A stretch of 64,000 bases of DNA, taken from NCBI GenBank assembly GCA_008508345.1, contig QNGE01000119.1:212862-276861 (forward strand), in the 5' to 3' direction. Every line of letters starts with the position of its first letter. Within the stretch, counting starts at the first letter, position 1. The notes under the pieces were generated by a model, which had not been told where the DNA came from, did not search any database, and saw only the letters and a program-made list of their open reading frames with translations. The stretch comes from Paragonimus westermani. Lineage: Eukaryota; Platyhelminthes; Trematoda; Plagiorchiida; Troglotrematidae. The translations under genes and the position numbers were made by a program. This document shows, piece by piece, positions 14,903 through 26,546 of the stretch.

Positions 14903-15190
14903 ATCACCAGCTTACCAAATCTAAACATCAGTTGTCAACCTAGGGTACAGTTACACAGGTACAATCTGGTTACAGGGCACTCTGATGAGCAGCACTCCAG
15001 AAGACATTTGCCCGCTGTGGTGGTTGTCCGAACAGAAACGGTGAATCTGATCAACTTACCCCACAGATTTTGTCGTGCTTATTTGAACTCGATAGGGAAT
15101 CGTGTACAGCACAATAAGTCATTCCCGTTAGGTACCTTTTACGTGTCCCTGCCCATTCGTTAGGAAATCTCTCACCGTTGGTCAGCAAAC
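14903..15190 (-). repeat. Unknown repeat, copy 2 (inverted)
   Basis: Read on the minus strand from 15190 to 14903, this matches copy 1. It starts tttgctgaccaacggtgaga, includes the core cttctggagtgctgctcatc, agagtgccctgta, and ends near aactgatgtt, aagctggtga. It is uninterrupted, so it may be closer to the family consensus. The pair forms an inverted repeat with about 1.9 kb between. Confidence 0.8.
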
Positions 15191-16829
15191 TTCACAAACT
15201 TCACCACAAACTTTTGAAATACACGGCAACTGTAAACTTTATACTAAACAGTACTGCGCAGCAGAATATAAGGCTGAAATTGACTTGAGGCTTATTCGCA
15301 TTATCTTCAATGAACATTCATCTGTGTGAACATATGTCACCCATCTGGCAAACCAATTAGGTGAGTGGCTGAAGCAATATGAAGTAACAGTCAGACGGTG
15401 TAATAGCTGTACTGATGGAATAAAACAATTCATGCGTTACAAACAGTGTTAGCCTTGAACGTCAGGAAGACTGGAGAATAACAACGTGGAACATTTTAAC
15501 GAACGAATTAGAACTTCAAGATTGGTAACAGGCACAAGGAGGTGTCTGTTGTGTAAAATATTGTACACAATCGTTGTATTTTTGTGCATCCTTCAAGGGG
15601 TGTGTGACGACAAACAGCTTTACAGGCCGAGCACCATTTCGGACACAATTGGTACCGTTACAAATCCAAGGACGAGGTGTTCCTGACCGCATTCGTCAGC
15701 GAATACGAAAGTTCGGACGTTCCTGGAGAGCTTCGGGAATGTGATCAAAGCAGTCTAATTCGGAACCGAAGGTGGACAACTGGCGGAATCGCAGACTCTA
15801 GTAAAAGATCGGACAAAAGTGGTGCTAGAGGCAGAAGGAAGAAGTCGTGTGAAGCTGCAATGGGCTGCTTGAAAATGGACACTTCTCTTTTGCGGCCTGA
15901 ACGACATTAGGACACGCTACGGCGGTTTAAGTCGACCTGGCCTGGGCAGGAGGCATGCTCATCCGTGTTTGCTCTCACTGCAGGAAATTTTGGACAGGAC
16001 GCTATTTGGACCGAATCAAGAACACAGACAACAGGAGATAGTAAATCAGCAGAGAGTGTCCCGGTGACTGTTAATGATCAAATGCACCCTCTCCACACCA
16101 CCCGACAGGTGTGACGCGAAAGTTGAGCACCATTTCTCTGACCTCTGTGGATTTGAGCAACAGTACAAAGAAAACATTGGAGGGGGCGAAGCAGATAATG
16201 AAGCAGCTGGCAGGGGATTTATCTGCACGAAAAATAAGAGGGCTGTTTTAACGTTGGTAAGAAAAATACTGGCAAAGGGCATGCCCCAATCGATGGTTTA
16301 AAAAATAAGATGTCGCAGGACTGCTGTTTCTGTTGGGTTCGTCAACTACCAATATGGACTATTGAGAAATTCGCAGTGTATTTGTGTTTCGATTGACAGG
16401 AGCATCGAACAGTACCTGACCGATAGAGAGACAGTTATTTCACTGATTGTTGGTAGGAGAAGACAAAGCTTGAAACGATATTGTTGATAATCAGAACAAT
16501 TGATTACCATAGCTTGCTACCTGATGCTGTGAATGAATACGGAGTGCGATACTGGCAGCCAAATCGTGAAGTATCGTCTTGCTATATCTCCAGAAACCAG
16601 GCAAACGTCCGTTTGATTATCTAGTTGCGGTAGATGCCGTGATAGGCCTAAACTCAAGGAGTACTGTTCAGTGACACTCATAGGCCATCAGAAGATCCGC
16701 ACTGTTCCCTTGTTCGAGTCACTTGTCGGGAAATGCGCAGAGTTAATTGCTGAGAACGATGTCCCATACGGTTTCCGTAACTCGAATGCGCGTGAACTAC
16801 CAACAACCTGGACAACCCTGTAGCAAAGA

Positions 16830-17560
16830 CCCCACAGAATGCCGGTAGATGATGAAGAGAAAGTGAAAAGGTAAATACAAAACACGTTGCTTGAAAACTT
16901 TATGGGGGAATCGGCATTCTGTACGGTTCGCCTGTTCTTCTCTTGAAAAAATTTAACGATAAGGTAATGTAGGACTTAGTTGTGCAAATGCCATCAGTTA
17001 TTGATATGTTCGATGAGTTGAAATAGGCAACGCTGTTCACACTGCTGGAGTTGCGCTCAAGATACTGACAGGTGACAATGAGTCCCATGGAGCATGAGGA
17101 AACCATGATCATGGTGGGTGCCAAACAGTTTCAGTCCAAGCGCATGTCGTTCAGCTTGTCTGATGCACCGCTCGCATTCTGACGCATTACGGTTCAGGTG
17201 GTGAAACGGCTAGATAATACAGCGGAATGCTGAGATGTCATTGTGGTCTACGGTGACACAGAACCAGAACAGACCGAACACCTAGATGTCCTAAAAGAAA
17301 TTCAGAGTTCTGGACCTGAGATCAAAGCTGATAAATCATAACTCAGACGGCCATCGATGGTGTTACAGGGGCACAAAATTGGACAAGGTGAACGTAAGCA
17401 ACTGCTAGATAATGGAGTGACGCTCAGATGGAAATTGGTTTCCAATTCCAAACAGAAGCTCACACCTTCCGGATTGAGCGGGTGCTACGGCCGGTTCCTA
17501 AATAGTTTAGGTCAGTAATTTGAAAGGATAAATAGTCAAAATGATCGACGACACTCACGA
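16830..17560 (+). pseudogene. Gypsy reverse transcriptase fragment
   Basis: The frame from about 16988 reads VIDMFDELK, ATLFTLLELRSRYW and MSPMEHEETM, then AKQFQSKRMSFSLSDAPLAF. These align with the gypsy RT blocks 'ID...L..ATLFT.LDLRSGYWQV', 'KTAF' and 'F.RMPFGL.NAP.TFQ'. The active-site region reads EC-stop-DVIVVYGDT where a live copy has Y-L-D-D-V-I-V-Y-G-D-T; the first Asp is replaced by a stop. Farther on, SGCYGRFLNSLGQ matches the 'GYYRRFI..F' connection segment. At least five stops lie within the domain. Confidence 0.8.
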
Positions 17561-17629
17561 GGTGTTCATGCAAGTTTACCAGAGAATGAACAAATGGTAA
17601 TTGACAATGAAACGGTTGAATACAAAATG

Positions 17630-17945
17630 AGCCTTCATCGTAGCAATAAATGCTAGCGACTTTGGCACAGAGTCAATACTCACACAGAGCTCAATTTAAC
17701 AGAAGCATTTAACTACCGGGAACGAGGTTTGACAACCGTCTGAGCGCTGGACAATCGGGGACCGTACGTGTTGAACCAACAGTTCCATCTGGAAATGGAT
17801 CACAAACGCCTAGAATGCATCAGGACTGCGAAGGACACGAAAGGCAAATCAGCCTATGGGCATGGAGCTACAGGAATACGATTTAATTACTAGTCATTTG
17901 TTTGGTAGTGGAAGTGGTGTCGCTGATTTTCTTTCTAGCCGCAAG
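17630..17945 (+). pseudogene. Gypsy RNase H fragment
   Basis: AINASDFG (about 17645) corresponds to the 'TDASD.G' start of the gypsy RNase H. A shifted frame at 17744-17855 gives ALDNRGPYVLNQQFHL, then MDHKRLECIRTAKDTKGKSA, a strong match to the family block 'AL..FRPYL.G..F...TDHK.L..L...KDP.GR.ARW'. The next frame reads MELQEYDLITSHLFGSGSG, ADFLSSRK, like 'RLQEYDF.I.HR.G..N..AD.LSR'. At least two frameshifts separate the pieces. Confidence 0.78.
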
Positions 17946-18449
17946 TGGAAGATCTTCCCAAAGTTTAGAGCACAAGGTCTAACAACAGTATAGAAGTCGC
18001 AAACAGTAATGCGTTTACAGTGTTAAGCCAAAGTCCTCTGGAAGATGGTCGACAATCTGGCAGGAAACAAAAAGATCCTAACGAATAGTAGTGGCAAACG
18101 ACAAAAATGTTGCTTTCTGTTGGAGAAGAACTGGTTTCATCAGTAAGGTGATCGCAACGTGACGGCGTGAATGCTAAAGCTCCCGTATGAAGGTCAGTCC
18201 CAGGCCAATAAAGAGAAAATGGATAGCATTCAGTAGATACCTGGAAGACAATATCTACTAAAACACAAGGCAAACTAACCAAAAACGAACGGCGACGTGC
18301 GACAGCTTACTTGCCCCATGTCATTAATGCTAATTGTTGAACGGCGACAGTCAAGGAATTCAGCAGCCTGCACTACCAACCCAAGTTCCATACATCGTGA
18401 AATTTCATTAGGTGAATACTATGGGACTAGTTCGACTGAATATTTGCGA

Positions 18450-18810
18450 TTTCCCAAGCGTTCTCGACATGATAGAATATTTTACTCGGTGGGGTGAAGA
18501 GATTGCAGTTCAAGATCGAAAGTCATGTGATGAGAGAAACAAGGAAGAACCGCATCATGATGAAGCATGGAGTGCCAAAAGTTTTACTAGAAGACCAAGA
18601 ATCACGCTTTAAAAGCGGAGAAGTTCGAAGGCGTATGCAGTTAATCGAACTAAACCCTACTCACAAACGACTGGACTTACTGAACGTGACAACAAAACAA
18701 ACACTGAACGGCATGCAGTCAAAAGGGGGGACTGGACTTCCGTCTTAACACTAGGGTTATCGGCCACCTAGCATCTGCCTAAGTGGACACGAAGTTCACA
18801 TTTCAGGTGA
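18450..18810 (+). pseudogene. Gypsy integrase core fragment
   Basis: One frame gives DMIEYFTRWGE (18466-18498), matching the 'D.FTRW.EA' start of the integrase core; the next frame gives HGVPKVLLEDQESRFKSGE (18567-18623). The second resembles 'GVPE.L.SDQG..F', with the catalytic S-D-Q changed to E-D-Q. A third frame continues with TGLTERDNKTN, close to 'GL.ER.N.T', which would hold the catalytic Glu. Two frameshifts and later stops show it is dead. Confidence 0.78.
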
Positions 18811-21222
18811 CATGCAGTGCAGCCGTTCAATTTCTTGTGAATTCAGAAAATGAGCGAATTAGTAAAAAAAATTTGCTGGCCGGAGGGAGAATGGCCAACC
18901 ACAACCTGAAAACTTTGAGATTACACTTGAGATGGTATTCCGTAGCTTAACCAACATGTTTAACCCAGGAGAAAGAAGTTCGGATTTGAATTGAAAAGTC
19001 CGCATGTATGACATTTATGACTGGTCTCATTTTACACGACAGAGTGAAATGGGAGATAAGAAGAAATACATAGCAGAGAACGGTAAGTCTGAGAGAGGAA
19101 AAACAGAACAAACCCACTGACAAGATCCAGCATTAAGTCAGTCAGAAAGGGTTTGTCAGTAGACAGAGTCAGGAAATCTCACACAAGCAGTTAGAGTCGC
19201 TAATGAGTAACATAAAAGGAATCGGAAGATCGACTCACGTGCTCAACTTGATAGCAATCTTCAGAGCTAGAAAAGCTGGGAATTATAATCATTGATCGAA
19301 AGTGTGTATAGGCGTAGAAAACACAAAAAAAGAACGACTTTCTGTTGAAATTAGAAAAGTGGGGCAGGGGATGTGAAATTTGACCATTTTACACGAGTTC
19401 AGTCGTTTAATGTATATGATTTGTGAGGAACATTTCAACAAGAGAACTAGATCCGTACAACACCTGACACATGAACAGTCGCTGTATAGTTTTACATATC
19501 TCGCAAGGATGTTTAGCAAGAGGCAGCTTCCTAAACCACCCATCTTCTGAATTTACAACAGCACGAGACCTTAGCGCCGCTAACAGGTGGTCCAAATTCG
19601 TGTAAAGTTTGTTACTTATCAGTTAAAGTGACATAATCCCGTCGAACTGAATCAGCCACCAATTCGCTTCTGCTTGTAGACATGAGCAAATGAGACAAGA
19701 TATGATCAGGTTCTCTGTATAAGCACCGTGTTCTCCAAATGCTTCGTGTTGTGGTTCATTCAACGCGTTTACACCGTGTTAGTTAGTGATGCGTTTGGTA
19801 AAACTATGCGCTAATGAAAGACCAAATGGAAGGAACTGATGGTAAACTTTGAACAGACAGGCACGTTTACAAACTAAGACGGTACCGGTTTGCTACAAAC
19901 AGTACACCACAGAAGAGATGTTTATGTTCCTTCTCAGCTAGTCACACAATAGACAAAATAAAAGGTTGTAAAATCAACAACAAAGAGGAAATCCCATGAA
20001 GACAGGCTGAGATTAACAATAAAAACACGTTAGGTAAAATTATGATAGGAAACTCGTAGGCAGAGGCATGGGTCATAAAAAGCCTCTTTTTCTCAAAAAG
20101 AGTTAACCTTATCCCACACGCTTTCGTGGCATCTATTCGATCCGTTTTCACCCGTTTCTATGATCTAGTCATCGATTACCAGGAGAAATCCCGTTAGCAG
20201 CTAAGAAGAACATGCTTCTGAGATGGAAACACACGTACAAGCACTGAAACGAAAACAAGGCTGCCAGAAAAATGCTCCACCAACCTAAATCAGGGGTTGA
20301 AATTACGAAAAAATACCAAGTTTGTTGAAACGTTATACGATTAGCACAGAACAAAGTAGATATTCAGATTTTACTGGGTTGAAGAGAGATCCAGACCGGA
20401 AACATAAAATGTAAGTTTTGTAACCTTAGTAAAACCTTCGTTCATGTATGATGACCACATGAAATCGTGACGAAAATGTTACATTGGGAAATTTAAGGAG
20501 ACAATGAAGTAGAACTTATGAATTCAAGCTCCCGAGAAATTATGTTAAAGTTCAGGTTTAATTGGCCATCGATTGATAATTGGGGTGTGTGTCTTGTCGA
20601 CTTTTGGTGTGTAAGTTCAACTCAGCAATCGTATCGCATTCCATTCTCTTCATATGCTGGTGTAACAGAATTTTTTGCTGTGTACCCTTTATCTGTGTCA
20701 AACTTGTCAATTACGTCATGCCGCTCAAACTTCTAAATCGTTATCTTAATCTTACGAAAGGCAGACCTACTCAAACAACTATGATACAATCAACCAGATG
20801 ATGCATCACTGAAAACGAGTTTGTTTGCCATAACGTCTTCATAGGTACACAGTGGATGTAGCCGGAAGCAGAAGTCAGCATTTTAATAGAGGATGTACTG
20901 ATCAATAAAATTCCTTAAGAATTGACTGGCAAGTTGAGAAAATTCTCAACAGAATATCGGCGGTCTAAGCAAAATGAAAGAAAGCACGTGCTGTTGAAAA
21001 TATACATAAACCAGAATAGATCGTCGTTCAGTTTCTTTTCGGTTTGAACTATCCTACTGAAGAAATATTGTGTTCTGTGGTGTTAACAACGGGGACCGTG
21101 GTGCAATAGAAACATGATTTATACAAGAAATCAGTCGTATCTGATAGGTCATTCCTTTACAGAGGGAGATGCGTAGTAGTCAGAGTTTAGCTCCGGCGCT
21201 TTCTTGTCCAACCACAGGCTTA
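18811..21222. other. No gene recognised; 3' flank of the T-box gene
   Basis: Short frames only. The 3' UTR of the T-box gene should start here on the minus strand, but no clear poly(A) signal was found. The end of the gypsy element and any LTR would also fall here and were not found. Confidence 0.45.
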
Positions 21223-21468
21223 TCACCGTTTCATGTCGGTAGTTTCAAGCGTCTTATCCGAAGACAGAAGACAACTTATACTGAAGCTCTTCTTTGGAGA
21301 ATGGGTATCAGCCGGATGGTCGGACGATATAGGCCGTTTGCGTCCGATCTGCTGCGTATGCGTTGGTCGATTCAGCGGGGTTTCCAAGTTTAATTGATTG
21401 CCTCCTCTTTTCTCAGGATAATCAGGAGAAGTAGCAGAAACTACTGGTGGATTTTGTAGCTTCCAATC
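21223..21468 (-). CDS. Terminal exon with eh1-type repressor motif and stop
   Basis: The exon begins after an excellent acceptor (tactttcttcaccctaccag, ending 21469), entered in phase 0, which matches the phase-0 exit of the exon at 21642. It codes 81 residues and ends in TGA at 21225-21223. The start reads DWKLQNPP. A basic stretch IGRKRPISS could be a nuclear localisation signal. The sequence SPKKS-FSISCLL-SSD contains FSISCLL (21285-21265), which fits the eh1 pattern F-S-I-x-x-(I/L)-L bound by Groucho/TLE co-repressors. eh1 motifs are known in several T-box subfamilies, usually N-terminal to the T-box (for example Tbx20). A copy near the C-terminus would be unusual. I found no clear poly(A) signal downstream. 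Confidence 0.72.
   Translation of the reverse strand, partial: DWKLQNPPVVSATSPDYPEKRGGNQLNLETPLNRPTHTQQIGRKRPISSDHPADTHSPKKSFSISCLLSSDKTLETTDMKR
21265..21285 (-). other. eh1-like Groucho/TLE-binding motif (FSISCLL)
   Basis: Seven codons read F-S-I-S-C-L-L in the terminal exon, flanked by SPKKS and SSDKT. The match to the eh1 consensus is direct. Function as a co-repressor docking site is inference from the family. Confidence 0.6.
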
Positions 21469-21641
21469 CTGGTAGGGTGAAGAAAGTACAGTTGCCATAA
21501 AAACCATTACTTATGTGGATCAGTCATCTAAACCGTCGTTGCAAACATCTTATGACCGGTGGGTTAACAGTAAAGTGGTACTGAACTGATCTCCATTACT
21601 TTAACTCTGAAGGTCAAAGTGATTCAAAGCAAGTGACTTAC

Positions 21642-22117
21642 CATTGAGTCCGCGCCAGAAGAGGGTGGAGTGGGTCCGGCGGAATCGCTTAAGTCTCCTT
21701 TGAACTGTGTTATCTCGTCGTGACAATATTCATTGTCCTCGCGGCGAAACCCGTTCCAACTGATAGGTGCTGTCTCACATAGCGCTGAAATCGTGGCCAG
21801 TACAGAGGCTGCTGCTTTCGGGCTCAGTGCATTCTTCAGTGAATTCCAGATTGTATCGTAAGGTGACATACCATGAGGAGGTGAGAGATTTTTAACGAAA
21901 TTGGTGTTTGCTCTGAATGTTGTGAAACCCAGACAGCCACCTTGATTTATCTCGAACGTAGAGGGCACTTCGATGGGAGAACTCCTTGGTGGCAACGGCT
22001 TCCTCCAAAACGGTAAATTAAGTGCCGAGGATCCGCCTGCGTTCGGGCAATGGTGGACAGTGTGTTGTGTGCGGGTGTTGAACTGTGGCGCGGGTCGTTC
22101 CGTGTTGTCAGGGTTTG
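21642..22117 (-). CDS. Probable T-box gene exon, low-complexity C-terminal region
   Basis: This segment of 476 bp is open throughout. The intron before it ends cctttgtttgccaatgcag, and the exon is left at ATG followed by gtaagt (21641-21636), a perfect donor. It is entered in phase 1 and left in phase 0. It encodes about 158 residues rich in Pro, Ser, Asn and Ala. Recognisable pieces are WRKPLPPRSSP near residue 40, SPKAAASVLATISALCE near residue 105 and a final GPTPPSSGADSM. No known domain is visible. The Ser/Pro/Ala character fits activation or repression regions of T-box factors. It is separated by only a 173-bp intron from the terminal exon, with which it is in phase. Confidence 0.7.
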
Positions 22118-25100
22118 CTGCATTGGCAAACAAAGGTTGTCATTTAGAAAATAGGACAACCAGTCTAGTGTGACTGTGGGCAAAACAACTTTGATAACGG
22201 AACATTCATTAACCTGTTGCTAACGCAGTTGGTCACAAATGTAAAGCCTTCTCAATTTTCCCATTATGCTTCAGGTGGTTGTCAACTACGTTGATTCAGC
22301 ACAAGTCTACGATCTCAGAATGGGTAGTACTTATTTTCCTGAGAGGCGTATGTGTGTACTAAAAATTTAACCGCTCGTCATCTTGATCCAGAAATTCATG
22401 TCTATGAACTCCACATGTACTTTAAGTACACCAGTTGGTTGGGTTTGGAGACGACAAAACTTGAACTGGACTTGTTCCCTGAAAATCAACCATTCGGCAA
22501 CACACGACCACAAAGAGACATATCCACAGATGTTGTGTGCTTGTATGGCTACCTATCTGTTGGTGTGCACCTTAAACTATGTACATGTTTCATAACCCGG
22601 CTGATTTTATACGTAAAAATTCCGAAAACGGAGTGTAAAAGATCTGACGCATGTCTGACGTGAATGAATTTGGGCGATCAATGCAACATAAATTACGACA
22701 GTCAAAATGATCAACCATTCATAACAAGAGACCTAATGACTGACTGTGCGACTGTGATTGATTACACGTATACGAGACAAGTCGGTTATTGTGGGCGGAA
22801 GTTGAATGAACTTCATTCAGTCTAAATTCATACGTTTTCTTTCTTTTTCCATCACTCACTCCTCAACTCTGTTTATCTATCCAGTTCTGGCAACTTTGAT
22901 TGAGTTCTCATCATCCTAACCGTTACATCATTCTTCTCCAAAATTCGAACCCCTCTGTCCATTCGCCTACTGGGAACAATCCTTCACCTTAACTTAATCA
23001 ACTAGACGAACATATAGAATTCCGTTCTGCTGCTGTTCTAGATCGTCGTTCTTTTTAATCCACAAATGAAGTCGAATCCCATCTCTTGAACTCACACTTT
23101 AATAACAAATAGTACTCTCAACCCACCACATGTGACCAAAATGAATCATGAAATATTCGGTCTCAATGTGTGATGTCTATGTAATTCATGTTGAGCAAGG
23201 GCAAAGAATATCTGTAGTGGGAAACATTCGCAAATTTCTCAAACGACATTGATGATGAGAATGTATTCAGTTCTAGCAAACACTTGGCTTATCGCATACA
23301 GATAAGAGTAGAATTTGAATAGTCTATGTGGTTAATGTTGAAAAGTAAACAACACTTTCGCGGATGACGCATCCCGAGAAACAGTGCAGTTACGGATCTC
23401 CCTATGGAGGTTGCCAACCTAATATAACTATTAATAGGGAAAACAAATATGTTCTGTTGACGATGAAATTGGAAGGCTTCATTTCTGGTCGTCACCTGAA
23501 CGAGTTCAGTATGTTATCTACATTCTTGCGACGACACTAAACTAGCACGACGACTCAATGCAGGCATCTCTAACGCTCATACTTTTTATGGCCAACAGGA
23601 GAAAGTAGTTTACTTTCTGACAATTCCGTCCCAATAAATGCTATATTTTGTCTCGCCAGAAGCAAATGGGAAATGTTCACATGTTTTTCCATGTGAAGTT
23701 CGTGCGCTATAACTTACGTGTTCCTGTGCATTCGTTTGCGAGTGCCCATAGGACAACGCTACCAAAAGGCACTTTCTACAGTAGCACCAGGCAATTCGTT
23801 CAGGTGATTTAACTGAAAATGGTGGGTTCAACTAAGCCGACTATTAGAATTCGGTGGTGAATTCTTAGTCGCTCCAATGATGGAATGATTCATTAAGTTT
23901 TGCGTGCTGTTATACTATGAGGCCACTTAACATGTCCCATTATGTTGTGCCTTGAAGTCATATTTTAAGAGGGATCTGTACTGGAAGAACATTCTGGTGC
24001 AAAGCTCTCTTGAGTCGCACATAACTCTGCTTATTATTGTAAGCATTAAGGTTGGCTTGTATGTGTTTCCCTGGGTTGTCTCTCACGGAAGTAGCTTTCG
24101 TGACAAATTGGTGTTCTAGCTGGGACCTTGCCTAATAGATCTTACTGGAATAAAAGCGTAGTGTTAACAACGTGATGGCGTTAGTGACGAGGTTTTACTG
24201 CATTTATTCGAAATACTGTATCCACAATGCACGAATTACACCCAATAATCCCAAGCTGATACACAAAGACATTGATCATTTTCCACTTCATTCCTGTTCT
24301 CTCCACAATGTTCAATGGAGACGGACTGATCTTTCCTTTATAGTACACTCATTCCCGTATTACATTTTACCGCTTTCTCCTGAACTCATCAAAGTGTGTG
24401 CAGTTCTTTCTACCGTATGTCAAATATTTTAAACTGGAATTCAAATACGAGATAAACTCCGCGTCAGTGTTTCTTTCCAAGGCAGGTGTATGGATGTATA
24501 GGTTGCAATTAACTGTGATTGATATTCAGTCTTTGGCCGCCGTTTTTTGTCAGTATAGGGTGCAACGTAGAAAAATGAGTAAGCACTGGTCACCTTTCGG
24601 ATACGGTCGAACCGCACAGTTTGTGAATACATTACTTCACATCCGCAAGAGCATCAAAACTAGTGGAATACAAAACCTAAAGTTGCCATTCGTTATTGAC
24701 CGCTAGTACTCGTTTATCGCAAACGGCTGAAAAGGGAATCCAGCTTAACACAAGTCCACATGCAGACCGTGCGTGGCACAGTTTTGGTGCTCGTTTTGTC
24801 CGAAATGGATGAGCAGCTGAGATGTGGGCTGGTCGTTCTGCCACTTCAAAGGTCACGTGAAACTTATGACAGTGTCTTTCCTTTAAAACGCTTGCTTCGG
24901 GACAACCGTATGAGTCAAAGAATTAATCAAGCTATTTTTACTCAGTACCATGCCTTGTTACTGTACGAGGATCACAAGCGAAAGACAATTGTTGTTTGCC
25001 AAGACATTTTACTCGTTCTGTGACAACTTTGGAGTTATTTCATTCATGTGCTTAGATGGCATTGCAAATTGATCTGCTGTTTACTGTAAAAGCCACGACG

Positions 25101-25382
25101 AATGTTCCTGAAGAAAAGTTTTGTTAAAAGGAAGGGGAAGTAAAAATGAATGTGACTGTGAGCAACACTGCAAGTACAGAGAAGCCATCGACTCCCACAC
25201 GCTGTCAAGCTGGACGGTGTTTTTAATCAGCTATTTAAGTGATTTTGAAGTCGACAAACAAACAAGCGACACCTGTCGATTTTATTCAACGAAATTGTCA
25301 GGGACTTCATAGTATGAGATCAGGTCATCGTCGGGCCATCTCATGGTTTTGCCCAGCTAATGACGGTATCGGTGTCTAAGGC
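22118..25382. other. Intron sequence, nothing recognised
   Basis: This is part of the 7.2-kb intron between the exons at 29303 and 22117. A T/C-rich stretch lies at 22836-22950 on the + strand. Two + frames at 24398-24706 and 24760-25023 have no recognisable domain. Confidence 0.4.
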
Positions 25383-26546
25383 TCAGTAAGGTAAACTTTC
25401 AACCGGCACGTAAAACACATGGTCTATCCACCGTAAACTTCGCAGTTCATTTGCTTGACCAATCGACCATATATCTGAAAATGTTGCTAATACACAATAG
25501 CAATCTATCTGGCTGCTCACGTGACCACCTAGCAGGTTGATAGAAGTCAACTGACAGAGCCAACGATGGTAAACCATTGCAAGTCTAGTTTCCCCTTCGT
25601 TGTAAACAAGTTACGCTTCTGAGTCGAATGCGACATGAACCGAATACCGGTATTGCACGTCCCTTCTTCCAGCGATCTTCGAAGGACGGGTGCTTTTGTT
25701 ACTGTCGTTAGTATTTCAGTGGCAGTGATACAAGTTGGTGAATGGGTGCTATTCACATCGGTGAATCCATCTCTCATCTCAAGCAGACTGTCTACAGTAG
25801 GGAATTTCGGAGTAGAAATGCCCCAACATCAAAACTACACTACGCTCTGAAGGTGAAAACCACATCTTTTTCAGCATGATCTATGTGAGCCTTCCGTACT
25901 AAACTCACTGAACTCCTCAAACCTACTTCCATGTAGCCGTCCAAGACAGCTAACCTGCAGGTTGATGTGGGGCATTTCCAGCAAACACTACTCGTAGGGA
26001 GGAACCAACAATAGAATCGTCCGTAGTCATTCCCCTTGCTTACAGCGTGGGTTTACAATAACAGCGTCACATTGAACTATTCCTCTGAAACACCCTTGCG
26101 AAGAACGGAGTTTTACATAACATTACGGACAGTGAAATCGAACACAACCAACAGTCTTAAAATTATGACGGCCATTGATTGTCCAGAAGGTGGTGATATT
26201 CCAAGACCCGTCTAACGCTGAAAATACTATCAATACATCCACGACCGGGTCGGAAGCCTACCTGTTCTTCACTAACCTGGCCTTTCCTGGGCTTAATGAG
26301 CCGACACTCTACTAAACCACTAGGTAGCCTGGACGCAGTGGTCTTATTTTAAGAAAACAGGTATAATCCTTGATACTTCTCGACATCGCGGACATTCTGA
26401 AAGGGTGTCGTCAACCCCTCACGACCGTTTTCGGAAAGAGAATTTGTGGAAGGATGTTCACTTGGAATCTTGTTATGGTTCAGCGATTCAATTACCATCG
26501 TAATTCCTGCCCATGACGATTGGTAGTCAGAACTGTAGTAAATCAC
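25383..26546 (-). mobile_element. Non-LTR retrotransposon RT and C-terminal relic
   Basis: Read on the minus strand, an upstream piece gives GREGLTTPFQNVRDVEKYQG (about 26430-26371), like 'GLI.P.FK.GD....NYRGI'. Then comes SEEQVGFRPGRGCIDSIFSV near 26275-26210, a clear RT block ('.EEQ.GFR.GRGC.D.IF..'). Later pieces decay with several frameshifts and stops. The last open part, 25577-25383, ends with TFSDIWSIGQANELRSLRWI, DHVFYVPVESLPY, which matches the C-terminal 'LHRLRWLGHVLRMP..RLP' region found after the RT in many animal LINEs (CR1/RTE-like group). I could not see the Y-x-D-D block. It lies in sense orientation within the intron between the T-box exons at 29303 and 22117. Confidence 0.8.

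Larger units (their letters stand above)
16800..18810 (+). mobile_element. Decayed gypsy-type LTR retrotransposon, pol region
   Basis: Scattered + strand fragments follow the gypsy pol order: RT, RNase H, integrase. The RT begins near 16840 (MPVDDEEKVKR, like the family's 'R..P.....V...I...L' entry). The best blocks are listed as separate entries. Every block is broken by stops and frameshifts. Upstream of 16800, open stretches at 15677-15910 and 16074-16301 might be gag or protease remains, but I see no zinc knuckle or DTG-type protease site. I found no LTR pair by eye. The element lies downstream of, and opposite in strand to, the T-box gene. Confidence 0.82.

Noticed and set aside
21169..21393. 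+ strand ORF over the terminal T-box exon
   Set aside because: Shadow of the minus-strand exon, which has matching splice sites and phase.
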